DNA from: Lasiodiplodia sp. COLG20
Taxonomy: Eukaryota; Ascomycota; Dothideomycetes; Botryosphaeriales; Botryosphaeriaceae
NCBI GenBank assembly: GCA_009801085.1
Contig: VNWV01000040.1
Span: 1 to 64,000, forward strand
Length of the DNA: 64,000 nucleotides
Reading direction: 5' to 3'
Part shown: one piece after another, positions 1 through 10,823 of the stretch
Layout: each line of letters begins with the position of its first letter
Position numbering within the stretch: the first letter of the stretch is position 1
The notes under the pieces: generated by a model
Seen by the model: only the letters and a program-made list of their open reading frames with translations
Databases searched by the model: none
Told to the model about the DNA's origin: nothing
Position numbers and translations under genes: made by a program

Positions 1-229
1 GGGAGGAGAGGTTGGGGAAGAACATACGTTGCGTGGTGCCGCACCAGAAGTTTAGGACGGCTTGGTTGTATTCGGAGAACCAAGTGACGTTTAGTGTGTC
101 GCCGTTGTGGACGAGGGGGACGTCATCGGTTTTGCTGGGGAAGGAGAAGTAGAACGAGTTGGTTGATGCGATGCATTGTTGTGCGAGGAGCAAGAGCAGC
201 AGGGTGATGGTTGGGTGGCCGCGCATCAT
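1..229 (-). CDS. Secreted protein, N-terminal part (gene runs off the left edge)
   Basis: An open frame begins at the ATG whose first base is 229 and runs leftwards out of the window, so only the first 76 residues are visible. The start gives MMRGHPTITL followed by a run of leucines and AQQCIAS, a clear secretion signal peptide with a likely cleavage site near residue 20. After it comes a polar, aromatic stretch (NSFYFSFPSKTDD, then VHNGDTLNVTWFSEY), a pattern common in small fungal cell-wall or Ig-like secreted proteins. A second ATG lies directly after the first; the upstream one was chosen but the two cannot be separated. Family and function cannot be given from this fragment. Confidence 0.6.
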   Translation of the reverse strand, partial: MMRGHPTITLLLLLLAQQCIASTNSFYFSFPSKTDDVPLVHNGDTLNVTWFSEYNQAVLNFWCGTTQRMFFPNLSS

Positions 230-1323
230 TGATTATTGGATATTAAAAGATTAAAAAATAGAGAAGAGGGTAAGCAAATGCGTAGTGAATGGGCCACCGG
301 GGCTCTAAGAGTCTGCGAGACAGCGCTTGAAGATTGTCGGGAAGGCGTAGGGATATACTGTGTCTGTTCGAGATTGCACGTACAGCTCAGCATCTCAGCC
401 GCGCGACGTAGCTCCTGCTAGCGTTTTGAGTCCATGCAGACTATGACCGGCACCAATAAAGATTCTAAATTTGCCGCTTGATGCGCATCTTTGATTCCAT
501 AAATTCATTGGGCTGCGCGCTTAGCTGCTCGGCTGTGGGGCTGATTGCGGCACAGCGGGCGCTTACTGAATCATGTCATGAACGCCTCTCCGCTATGACC
601 AGGACCATCACCCAGATATGGACTACTCAAAATCAAGACATTCCTCTTCTGTTCTTCATCTTTACCTCGCTAAGCATTAGATCTGTAAAGAGCACGTCCC
701 TCACCGACGCCTCCGCCCCCGGCAGGTTCATGCGCTGCAACGTGCCCTTCTGCGCTACCGAAGCCTCGCTCGTTGGCCCCCACTGCATCGCGCGTGGCTT
801 TAGAAGCGCAATGGGAGTACCGGTGCGTACTCGACAATCAAGGATCCCAGCTTCACGTGCCGTTTTCGTCCCCGATCATGCAGCCCAAGTCGCTGCCAGA
901 CAAGGCTGTTCCGTAACTGGTGGGGTGTCACTTGGCAGCCTCGCTGTACTTACGCCTTTGTGGGCAGGGATTGTGACCGGGAAAAAGGTGTATGTTGCTG
1001 GCTTTGACGGACACGATGTTTGCGAATGGCGGGAAGAAAAGGGTGGGCAGGTGGCCGTGGCATCATCTGCATGCGCCCTCGAAGATACATGCCAACATCA
1101 CTAAGAGCAGAGAAAAATAATGAGAGAAAAGCAGGGCTGTGAGCCAGATCTAACCCAACTCTTGCTGCCAGTAATTTGGACCGGTAAGAATTATCCCTGC
1201 TAAAATAGCTTGAAAAGATGCAAACAAAAAAACACAGAAAAAAAAAAGCTATTTCCTTTCAATCTCAAAACAAAACATCAAACGAACTGTCAATTTCGGT
1301 GATGAGATGTACACACTGGCAGG
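230..1323. other. Intergenic, no supported gene
   Basis: About 1.1 kb between two leftward genes. A plus-strand open frame of 208 codons (478-1104) exists, but it has no recognisable domain and an odd composition. On the opposite strand, around 640-830, a short stretch starting MQWGPTSEASVAQ reads more like protein than the plus frame, but no start or partner exon could be found for it. Either could be a relic. Just upstream of 1323 the sequence is the 3' flank of the zinc-finger-like gene. Confidence 0.4.
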
Positions 1324-4300
1324 TTACCTGTAAAGAGACCATGTGTTATCTTGCAATAAAGAATAATCATCCCAATCCCCAGGTGTCTGACCCGGGTTGT
1401 CTGCATTTGAGAATGGTGGCGCTGAGAGAGCTGTGGCGTGCAATATCGGGTATGGGTTCATGGAAACCTGGGGGCCCAGAGCTGAAGTATCAAAATCTGT
1501 GAAAGATTCAGCATTCGCAGCCGATGCCCAGCTTTCGTTTATAGCATCGAAGAATGAACCTTGAAGAGTGGTATCGTTCCAAGTCTCCAGTGATACCGAT
1601 GATCTATTCTGGTCCTCGGATGCTGCTGATGGCAGCACGCTACCTCTATATCCAGTGTCTTCAGCAGAACCTTGTGGTGAGAGTGCCTGTGTTCCGGTTG
1701 AAATACAGCTTATTGGTTGTCCATGTGTCCGGTTGTCCATCTGCTGTATGGATCTCGTCCTATTTTGAGCTTCCTCATCGCGCGTTTCTGTCGGATGTGC
1801 AAGGCTGGCCCCTGATGTATCTGCGGACTCTGGAGTTTCTGGGAGACTACTGGTCCGTGAGCTTGGGACAATGTTCTCATCCCCACCTGAGATGACATTC
1901 TCAGAAGTGAAGATAGTGCTCAGATTATCAAGCAGCTGAGTTGCCTCTCGCTGCCGTACTTCTGGCAAATCTTCAACGCTGTGCCGCATCATGTTGAAAC
2001 AAATGCTGACAGTATTCCCCGAATCTGGTACTACTAATTAGCGCTATGTAATAATGTTTCATGAAAAAAACTTACAAGGGGATGGGATGTTGCGTAGAGC
2101 GTCCTCGTCATCTGCAAACAAGATGCGCCAAATCTGTCTCCATTTCTCCTCGTGGCTCAGCTTGCGCTTGATTGCGTTAAGTTGCATTTGTTGATCTGGA
2201 GTGTACCCAATCCTCTTTTCACCGTTCCCTGGGCACGACTGATTGCGAATGTGGTCTTGAGCTTCACGGGTAGTTTTGAAACACTGGAAACATGAGTAAC
2301 ACGGATAGCCGTCAAGCTTATGGCACCGTTTGAGATGTTCCCTTGATTTATTAGCATTACTCCAAGGTTAATAGAAAGAACAGATAGGGCTTACGTTAGC
2401 CTGTTTGGATCAGGAAACCCAGGGAGTATGCACGCTCGCCCGATTGCTGAGCTTCGAGGCCACCTTTTGAAGTAAGGACATGCCAGCCGCTTCCCTCCGT
2501 CATCAGCAACGTTTTTGGCTCGTTTACGTTTTCCGGGTCCTCTGCCCCCTCCAGGACCGCTTTCATCATCCGCAGATCTCTTCCTACCGGAGGGAGAGAG
2601 TCCTCCGGGCATTGTTCCGCCCGCTGCACTTCCCTCAGGTGAATTAAGTTCTTGGCGGTTGAAGTTTGATGGAGAGCTAGAGCTAGAGCCATGGTTGCTG
2701 ACATGCGTCTTTGCACCCTCTTCGATGTTGGTCGATGAGGGATTGCGTTTGGGCTCAGGCTTGAAGGTGAAGCAATTGTTGGAGGCCTCAATTCCGTTCG
2801 ATTCCCTGAAAGGTACGCTTCTATGTTGTAGAATATCTTTCAGAAGCCCAGAAAAGAAGTAGAAAACTCGCTGGCTGTCTGAGCTCGAGCAGTGCTGTTG
2901 GATGACTGACTGTAGTGATGCAAGTAAATGTAAGGCAGATGAAGTCTCAGCGTCTGTCAAATTATGAAGCTCAGATGGCTCGCCGAATGTCTCCTCCACG
3001 TGAGGACTTTCATGGTCGAATTCCGAAGGAGTTATTCCGGAAGAATCGTCAGTCGCTTGATTAGGCGAAGAAGTGGGGCCGCATTCCTGGTCAATGCAGC
3101 TACATTGATCGTCCATTGGATCTGTATGAATCGACGATTGGACCGAATCAGGGCTGGGATAGCATTGCTTGTGTTGCACTGAGCGGATGAAATCTGGCAA
3201 CAGACATGTCCACGCCTCGTTCAGGTCTGGATGATCTGCCCGAATCTGCGAGGTGATCCACTGGATGAATTCGTGGAAAATACGTTCTTTGTACCATCGC
3301 TCATGTCTCTCGTCAAACAGTGGCGATCGATCGAGAGGAGTATTATAGTCTGTCCATATCATGAGCACTTCCGCGACGGTTTGGATCACCTAGGTTATAC
3401 TTACACGGAGATGGAATATTCTCCAGCGCTTCCTTGTCGTTGCCAAAAATAATTCGCCATGCTTTCACCCATCTCTCATCTTCAGGATCTGACTCTGGCG
3501 CACGTTTCAACTCATCCACTTGTGCGTGTGTCAGCCTAAGGTCATATTGGTTCAAGAACTCAGATGATGCAAGATTCTCCGTAACTCTTTGCAAGCTCTC
3601 CTCGCATGATTGAGCATACATCGAGTTGTCTGAGATGTCAGGGCGCTCAGGTTCAAGCCGGGTGTGTTCCCGATAGAGGTGTTCCCTATTGTCGTTAGTA
3701 TCGATAGCATGCAGTAGATAGACATGCAACAAGCTTACTTCATAAGATTGACCGTCGGGAATCCTAGGAAGGAACAGGAGGAGAATTTCGGTGGTAGCCT
3801 GTCCGAAAACCGTTTCTGATAGGGACACGCAAATTGTCTGCCAGGAGTCTCCGTCTCTGATAAACGACGACCATTCCGCCCAGGACTCTCCCCTCCGTAT
3901 CTATCATCCTCTCCTTCATCTTTTCTGTCTTCACGCTTGCCATCTTTGGAGCCCCGGTTGTGTTGTTTTTGCTGAACACGGTGACCTGAAGTGCTCAAAG
4001 GCCGCTGAGAAGACCCATCGTTCTTGATTCCACCTGCGTCTGTAGGATCAACTCCAGCCTTACTGAACTGTTCATGGTTGCTGTTATAGCCGTTAGGGCT
4101 CCCTGCCATTTCCAAGTCATCCATAGAATATTGCCTCATGTTATCCCGAGACAGGAACGTCTCCACTTCCAACATCGTTCTCTGCAACTCCAAAACAAGG
4201 TACTCAAGTTGAATACTGAGTGGGATCTTCTGCGAAACGTAACGAGAAGTGTATTGGTGCTGATTCGGAGTTGCCTTTGTATGAAGCACGTTTCGATGAT

Positions 4301-4730
4301 GAAAAAGGGAGCCGACCCCTTCGTTGACAGCCTTCGAATGCTTAGCTCTGACTTCAGCATCAGCAAACCAGCGCTCTAATGCAGGATAAACCCTTTCTAA
4401 CTGAGAGCGGTAGAAATGAGTTCCCGAGACATCCTCCAAAGCCCGATGATGCAGTGTCTCTTGTGCAGGCAATGGAGCGTCATATGGGTCACTTCCTGGG
4501 ATAGTAACGTTCGGCTCGCTACCCGTGATCTCACTCTTCCCCTTAAGACAACGCGAGAACAAGTCAGAGTATGAGCCGCAGCCAAATTGCACGCCCAGAT
4601 CCCCCTTCTCGTAATGCGATCGTCGACTGCCATGACCTAGTTTGTCATGCGCAAGAGAAGAGCGCTGCATTCGAGAATCCCGAAGCCTGGTGTTCCATCT
4701 CGGGGCAGGTGGCGTTTGGGTACCAAGCAT
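1324..4730 (-). CDS. Fungal Cys/His zinc-finger-like protein with a duplicated module
   Basis: Five exons close in one frame (4730-3739, 3685-3405, 3349-2395, 2341-2076, 2030-1324; 1066 residues). The four introns are about 45-55 bp, have GTAAG donors, and one carries a perfect ACTAAC branch site. The product contains the fungal module '(F/L)ACPY.KR... C..(L)GFP..N(R)L..EHL' followed by 'W..(I)W(R)I(I/L)F..D..AL.NIPSP', and it contains it twice. The second copy keeps extra Cys and His residues (YPCYSCFQC, then a DHI..QSC element), so it could bind zinc. The first copy has lost that pair. Linkers are Ser/Pro/Gly-rich with a basic RKR patch, which suggests a nuclear or regulatory role, but this is inference. 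The start is uncertain: the frame stays open upstream to a TTTCAG acceptor at 4780, so another 5' exon may exist. The last acceptor has three in-frame choices. Confidence 0.7.
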
Positions 4731-6500
4731 GGCTTGAAAGAGGCGTTCCTGGGCGAGAACGTGGTCGATAGCTTCCCGTCTGAAAGATTTGTTGCAGATC
4801 TGTTGTAATCACGGATGCAATGAGAGCATAGAGAATGAAAAGACAAATGATATTGATGAGCTCAATGATGATGAAATTTATAAGTCAGGCATAGGAAAGG
4901 AAATACGTGGTCAGGCAGCGGAAAAACTATCAACTCGAATTTGTAGCCACGCATTTGCGTATTCACTGATGTGAATTGCCCAACACGTGGCATTTACGAT
5001 GTGGTTGGGCACCAGGCTGGTCAGCATATTACTCCGAGAAGATCTTGGCTGTCCAGTCATGTCCCTCAGCCTCGCTCTTTGTACCACATTCACAAGTGAG
5101 GCAGCCAGTACGACATGAATTGCGCCCGTGAGATTCAAACATATACGTGTTTTCAAATTTCTTCTGGTTTAGAGAAGTTTGAGTGTTGGTTTATTGGGAT
5201 GTAAATCAACGAAGCCCGCAGTTTGACCTAAAAACTATTTGAAGCCAGACTTCCTCAGCCCAACTCATACACGAACAAGACGATTCATCCATATTTCGAA
5301 TCCTTCGATTGCTGCGTAAGTACAGACTCTCAGCCTCAGTCCTAGTACCTTCCAATAACAGGCAGAAAGAAAACATTGTTGCCTTAGCTCAACAAACTTC
5401 AAGCTCACCGAAGACTAAATTGTTTCACAATGTAGCAGCGATTAAGCTCTTGCGTAGGTATCCTACCAATAAAATAGCTAATACGCAAAAACGCAGATGC
5501 GGAGATATGGATGTCAGCTTCGGGCTACGCAAATAAGCAGTTATATTATACGCCGATCGTGACTCGTTATCTCCCGCTAGTGTGGCGTGTGATGCGGTCA
5601 GCACAATTATTATTGGTGACGTAGGACCGCTACGCAGACAGCGACGCACAAAGCCGAATCTCCCCCGACATTCCACAATTCCAACCACCTAAAACCAATG
5701 ATGCCTGGATCCTGCCATCGGCGATCGAAGTTAGATGGCTTTGTATATCGCACTAAGAGACCACTTTAAGGACATGGCATGTACATATAACAGGAATGTC
5801 AACAAAATCGAATCGTCGTTAACAAATTTTATTATTATGCACATTTCCAGCCAATCCCGCTATATATCATATGTCATCTACATAGTTTTTTTATTTTTCA
5901 ACGCTCACTCATCCTCGCCATCTTCTATCTAAAAACTGTTACTACTTAAGCTAATTATATTCTATGTAAAACATTAAGGTTCTTGTTACTAAAATAAAAT
6001 ATGTGTGAGGCAAATCCGTTGCGTCCGTTGTATGTTCGACAAGCTACAGCAATGTAAAGGGACACGATGTGGTTGTGGAATGAGAATTACACTTAATCTG
6101 TAGAATCTCAACAGGAGCTTCGTCCGTCAATACTGCTCTATTCCAAGAGGTAAACATTATATTAAGCCCAATCCTTGGGGGAAATAGTCAAACAGTGGCT
6201 AAGTCGTAATCCAATCTTTGGACTGTGCGAGCAGAATATCTGCCATGAAAGGGCTTTACTTTTAATTATATTGACAAGCTAGTTGACCTACGTAGATATT
6301 TTTGCCGTTGATGTTCTGTACCGCTTCGAAAGAATTTAATTTTAATAAGAGAAGACTGAAATAATTAGACTACGACATAGTGAATGGTGGTTAAGAATTT
6401 TCGTTGAGAATTAGGTTGAATTTAGACTTTATTTTATTTAATAATTTTAATACTTAACTCCCGCATGCCTTCTTTAAGCCGGCGGCTCTGAATCCAGCAG
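4731..6500. other. AT-rich intergenic stretch
   Basis: About 1.8 kb without a convincing gene. Part of 4780-5160 is probably 5' flank, or an unseen first exon, of the leftward zinc-finger-like gene. From about 5700 to 6480 the sequence becomes strongly AT-rich, with TTTTAAT/TAATTAT strings and no long open frames. This fits a mutated repeat or transposon relic, but no terminal repeats or target duplications were found. Confidence 0.4.
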
Positions 6501-6504
6501 GCTA

Positions 6505-7096
6505 GTGCCTCATACCGACACGTCACCGCCTCCTGCTCCTCGAGACTTATCCTGGTTTCTCTCCCTGCTATGGTATATAAACTCATTTTTTCTTGATTAT
6601 TCTTCACTCAGAATCGACCTTTCTTTACTCTTTATGTTTGAATATCTGTCCTACCAGGGCTGGTGCGAGGTTTCCGAAGCAACCTTTGAGTACGTCGTTA
6701 GGAACTCAGCCCAAAATCCCTTTGAAGCCTTGCCTGTAGCAGGTGCGTGGGAGAGCGTCTGTTTCACCAGCGATTACTGCCTGGCTCCAGCACAACGACT
6801 AGGATCTGGAAACGAGACAACTGTAGCTGCAGCATCTTGCTCACGAGTTCGGCAACGGCGGCGAATGGTCGCGCTGGATCGATGCCGTGCCTGTAACGCT
6901 GCCTAGCAAGATGCTGGCAATGCTCGATCTCGAGGATGCAAAGCATCCGAAGTTGATGCTGCAGTATGAGGAGCCTCAAGCGGACGAAGATGCTGGGGCT
7001 GACGCCGTCGGGTCTGGGACTGCCAGGCTAGGACTGTTGAGGGTGAGGTTCTTCAGGTTCCTGGATCTGAAGCTGTTGAGACAGAAGAGGGGCTAG
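6505..7096 (+). CDS. Doubtful small gene (second exon more convincing than first)
   Basis: From about 6826 to 7096 one frame reads like protein: LQHLAHEFGNGGEWSRW, then PSKMLAMLDLEDAKHPKLML, then an acidic part and a basic end (LDLKLLRQKRG, stop at 7094-7096). It begins right after a stop inside a CTGTAG that could serve as a splice acceptor, so an upstream exon is expected. A plus-strand open frame starting at 6505 may supply it, but no donor joins the two cleanly. No family is recognised. It could be a real short gene with an intron, or the remains of one. Confidence 0.25.
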
Positions 7097-7459
7097 GGAT
7101 GGGGGAGGGGAAGAGATAAGGGACGGGAGAGAGAGGATGATCGTAGGAAGACAGATATGGTAGTGAAGATGATGAGGGTGATGGAAACAGCGAGGTTGTT
7201 CACTACACCACTTCAGAATCCATTAGATGCCACAATCATCCATCCACTTGCGCAACCCACCTGACAGGGACACAAGCGCGCTTGCGAGCAGGAACCTTCT
7301 TATCACAGGTAATCCGAGCGGTGGGATTCCCCAAAACTCTGTTTGTGAGCTGAAGAAAGCGGCCGAGTAATCTGATCTCGTGTTTACTACTCTGATTCCA
7401 GCCGCACTACTATGTTTGCCTCAACCCCTTCCCGCAAGCCCCAGCCCACCAGCAAAGGA

Positions 7460-7467
7460 TATAAAAG
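7460..7467 (+). promoter_or_regulatory. TATA box of the SMP-like gene
   Basis: TATAAAAG lies about 150 bases before the ATG at 7615, in a spot that leaves a C/A-rich leader typical of strongly expressed fungal genes. It is the best-formed TATA element noticed in the window. Confidence 0.6.
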
Positions 7468-7614
7468 GCGAAACCCACAGCTGCTTTTGCCTCAACATCC
7501 AACCTCCACCAGCAACGATCAAAATCGCAACTGAAACTCTACCACCTTCACCGGCAGCAACCAGGATCAGAACTAAAAATCTCCCTATATCTAAAACTTC
7601 TTCATCGCCACAAA

Positions 7615-7843
7615 ATGTCCGATAACAAGCAAAACTCCAGCTCCAACATGTCGAGCGGTACATCCAATCCCATGACGAAGGCAGACTCCCGTCGTATCCG
7701 GTACGATTTAAGAATAACTAACTACCGACCTGTTTCTAACAGGCAGAAAGGCTAAAGAGGGTGGCCACATGTCTTCGGGCAGCTTCGCTGCGCGTGCCCA
7801 GAGCGCGGGCGACCGAAGTACCGCCAACTCTACTAAAAAGTAG
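7615..7843 (+). CDS. Small SMP-like (seed-maturation/stress) hydrophilic protein
   Basis: Two exons (7615-7700 and 7747-7843) join in frame to give 60 residues. The intron has GTACG, a CTAAC branch site and a CAG end. The product is very hydrophilic: a Ser/Asn-rich start, then MTKADSRRI, KEGGHMSSGSFAARAQSAG and a basic tail. The 'S(R)RI...G(G)...SGSFAARAQSA' pattern is that of SMP-like/LEA-related small fungal proteins, which are usually abundant under stress or starvation. No membrane segment or signal peptide is present. An alternative acceptor four bases earlier (after AACAG) breaks the frame, so the GCAG acceptor was chosen. Function is inferred from motif only. Confidence 0.7.
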
Positions 7844-9044
7844 CTTGTTGGACAAAGGTCTGGGGGAAATAGGAAGGCGGTGAAACGTTCATGCGGTGGC
7901 ACTTGAGATGCCTGCTCCGTTCATGTAGGCTATAAGCCCAACGTAATTGCTTTGAATCTACTTGTGTGTTGAGAAGAGAGATGATCAGGGCTAGAAGTTC
8001 CAATGCAGATGAGCTTCGTTATTTTGCCGTGTCGCAATGTTTGGTACAACGCATTTCTAGCCATGACGCGTCTTCCTAGCTGGTATTTCAGAAGAAAAGG
8101 CCATATGGTACCTCGCAATTTATTTTTCACCGGTTAGAAAATAGCAGCCCGCGTCCTCTACACCTCTTCAATCTACAGCACCTTAATCAAAGACGTCGGT
8201 TACATACCTCTCCTCTTTCTAAGCAAAAAGCCATGCCTCTGCCTCCTCTTCGGTCTTGCCTTTGTTGCGTTGTGACCAGATTTTCCTGACGATGCCGTGT
8301 AGGACGAGAAGCGTGACAACGCCAACGTATTAAACGCTAAACGCTTGCGCGAGGCCTCCTCTTGTGGGGGCGGGGGGTTTCGAGCTACCGGGATGCTCGC
8401 ACCTCTTTCCTCTTTTGCTTCCGTACCGCCAAGGGTTACAAGCTTGCCCCTCAATAATCTTGTCTCGATGTGGCTAAAATCTTATTACTCCTACCTTTCG
8501 CCCCGTTGACCCGGCACAGTGGTGCATCCACGCCGCTGGGTCTGTGATATCTAGGCTAAATTTGGAGAAGTAATTTCACGCTAGCCATAGCTGGTTCCAT
8601 GTCCGTTAACACCGCATAATCTCTCAGCTGTGCCTCGTTTTATCTTCTAGCGCTAGACAAAGACAGGCCACGCGGCGAAGCGAAGGCGACAGCGCTTGGG
8701 TGGGCCTTTACTATGAACCCCGCTTCCACTGCCAATTTTGGGAGGCCAAGGCATGGTGAAATGCGTGAGGCCTGTGGCGGCTGCTCTGCACCGTAACCTG
8801 CACTAGTGATGATTTACAAGGGAGCAACTTCCAATTTGGTACTGATGTTGCTAAAATACATTCAAAAACTATTTTTAAATGGTCTAGGGGCTAGACAAGC
8901 TTGAGAATAAAGATAGAAAGACTTGAGTGAATGAATAGACAGTTTCGCTTACGTAGCAGGAGTGCACTTGCTATCGAGAGCCTTTCCTGTTTGGCTTGCT
9001 TACAAGAGAGGGGATGCGAGGTGGAAGCAGCGTCATGGTGCAAC
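7844..9044. other. Intergenic with one short dispersed-repeat match
   Basis: About 1.2 kb with no supported gene between the SMP-like gene and the 3' end of the leftward dehydrogenase. At 8568-8594 it holds AATTTCACGCTAGCCAT followed by AGCTGG, nearly the same as part of the repeat at 47809-47885. The rest shows no long open frame with a recognisable product. Confidence 0.5.
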
Positions 9045-10136
9045 TCACTCGGCTTTCTTGTCCTGCTTCATGTACCAGTCGACACTCTCCTGAATGCCAT
9101 CCTTCAACGAGACAATTGGGCGATAGCCCAGCACTCGTTTGGCCTTGTCCGTGTTGAGGGTGCGGGTGATGTAAGCGAAAACGACGCCCTCGCGAACCAT
9201 GTTGGACTGCCTGCGGCCGAGCGAGAAGAGCCAGACGCCCCACTCAGAGAAGAAGCAGACGAGTAGGGCGATGAAGCGCGGGATCTTCTTAATGTCCTTC
9301 TTGTCGACGGGCTTTCCCATGGCGGCTGCCGTGGCCAGGGTAAAGTCCCAGAAGGTCATGCGCTCGTCGTTAGTGATGTTGAAGGCCTCGCCCTCGACGC
9401 GCTGGTCAGCGGGTAGAGCGGGCGCGTCGGCGGCGGCGAGCAGGCGGTTAGCGGCGAGTAGGCAGGCGTGAACCAGGTTGGTGATGTAGATGAAATCCCA
9501 TGGGTTGTTCTCGCCCATCTGGAAGCGCGCCTTGCCGGTCTTGCCGACCTCGACGATGCGGCTCATGAAGCCTGGGTTGGCTGGCCCAAAGGTGGTGCAG
9601 GGCCGCAGCGAGACCGTCAGCATGCCATCCTTGCGGTTGGCGGCGAGGACGTCTTCCTCGGCAATGGCCTTGGAGAGGGTGTAGACGCTCTTCTGCTGCG
9701 GTGGCTTGAGGATGGGCATGCTCTCGTCGGCCTCAATCAGGTCCGACTCGTTGTCGTGCACGACGGCCGACGATGATGTATAGACGAAAGCCTTGACGCC
9801 GACGTTCCGGGACGCCTCTAGGAGGTGGCGCGTACCGTTAACGTTGACCCGCAGGAAGCGCTGATCGTTGACGATGATGCTTGGAGGGCACGCGAGGTGG
9901 AAGACGACGCGCGGCGGCGGCTGGACCTGCTCGAAGATGGCTCGCACACGAGCACTGTCGGCGAGGTCGCATTGGTAGTAGGAGACGCCGGGGAAGTTGT
10001 TTGCCGAGACGTCGACGTCGAGCACCGAGATGGCGCAAGTCGGCTCGACTTCGAGGATGCGGCGCACGAGATGGTGGCCGTAGAAGCCGCAGCCACCGGT
10101 GATGAGCACCGAACCGAGACTCTTGTCAGACTGCAT
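9045..10136 (-). CDS. 3-beta-hydroxysteroid dehydrogenase / sterol C4-decarboxylase-like (Erg26-type) reductase
   Basis: One uninterrupted exon of 363 residues, the usual length for this family. The N-terminus has the NAD(P)-binding fold (VLITGGCGFYGHHLVRRIL, the GxxGxxG motif near residues 15-21). The catalytic motif of extended short-chain dehydrogenases follows: the serine in YTSSSAVV and the YxxxK pair in SVYTLSKAIAEE. The later signature (CTTFGPANPGF, then GENNPWDFIYITNL) and the C-terminal NTDKAKRVLGY are typical of Erg26/NSDHL-like 4-carboxysterol 3-dehydrogenases. The frame extends 20 codons upstream, but MQSDKS was chosen as start because the coenzyme fold begins right after it. Members act on 3-hydroxy-sterols, often on the ER; a pathway-specific paralogue beside three P450s is more likely here than the housekeeping enzyme. 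It shares a promoter of about 0.6-0.7 kb with the first P450. Confidence 0.8.
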   Translation of the reverse strand: MQSDKSLGSVLITGGCGFYGHHLVRRILEVEPTCAISVLDVDVSANNFPGVSYYQCDLADSARVRAIFEQVQPPPRVVFHLACPPSIIVNDQRFLRVNVNGTRHLLEASRNVGVKAFVYTSSSAVVHDNESDLIEADESMPILKPPQQKSVYTLSKAIAEEDVLAANRKDGMLTVSLRPCTTFGPANPGFMSRIVEVGKTGKARFQMGENNPWDFIYITNLVHACLLAANRLLAAADAPALPADQRVEGEAFNITNDERMTFWDFTLATAAAMGKPVDKKDIKKIPRFIALLVCFFSEWGVWLFSLGRRQSNMVREGVVFAYITRTLNTDKAKRVLGYRPIVSLKDGIQESVDWYMKQDKKAE

Positions 10137-10823
10137 TGAGATTGTGAGGTGGTGAGGATGAGATGGGAAGAGGCCAGTCAGAGGCGGGCGGCACAAGTAC
10201 TAGGTACTGCCGCGCCGCACGCTGCTGCCTTTTCGCTTCCCCTGGGCTGGGACTTCTGTGCCCCATCGACGTTGCATGCGGCGCAGGGGCAATTGCGAGG
10301 CTGGAAATGTCGGAATCAGCAGACATCGAAGCCTCTCTGTGCGATTTATTGACGAAGCTGGGGCTCCCGGTCATGCAGAAGGTCCTGCAGCTGGCGGCCG
10401 TCGGGATCCGCTTTGCCGTATCGCCTCGGCCTATCACATCGCTGCAACCCTGGCCTGTACAGACACGCAATTTTTGTAACCCCCCAGTATGCCCCAGCGC
10501 CTAGACCCAGGTATGATTTGTTTTGCACTCGCAGGCTTCCTCTTGTTGCCTGGACAGGACCCACTTGTCGGCCCCCATCACACGTATTTCCATATGTAGG
10601 CAGTAATGTAGAAGGGAAGTTTGTTTCGGCAATTGCGACAAGCACCCTGGCGCTTCCACCTCAGGATGGTTCGGTTGGGCAAGAGGGAAATACATGAAAT
10701 CAAGCCCCCAGCTCGGATGATGATGACATAATCATGATGGATACGATAGTGAAGAGCGACACCAATCGCCTGCAATTTTCTCTCCCGCTCCTATCACCCG
10801 CATTAGCAGTGCTTCCAGCCAAG
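10137..10823. promoter_or_regulatory. Shared divergent promoter of the dehydrogenase and first P450
   Basis: About 0.7 kb separates two divergent starts. It has no coding content of its own and holds several CGG/CCG triplets, including CGG-GAT-CCG at 10402-10410. A regulator acting here could drive both genes together, but no binding site is proven. Confidence 0.4.

Noticed and set aside
478..1104. 208-codon plus-strand open frame
   Set aside because: No domain, odd composition, and a competing minus-strand stretch reads equally well; not enough to call a gene.
9468..10102. Plus-strand frames over the dehydrogenase gene
   Set aside because: Antisense to clear NAD-binding and YxxxK motifs.
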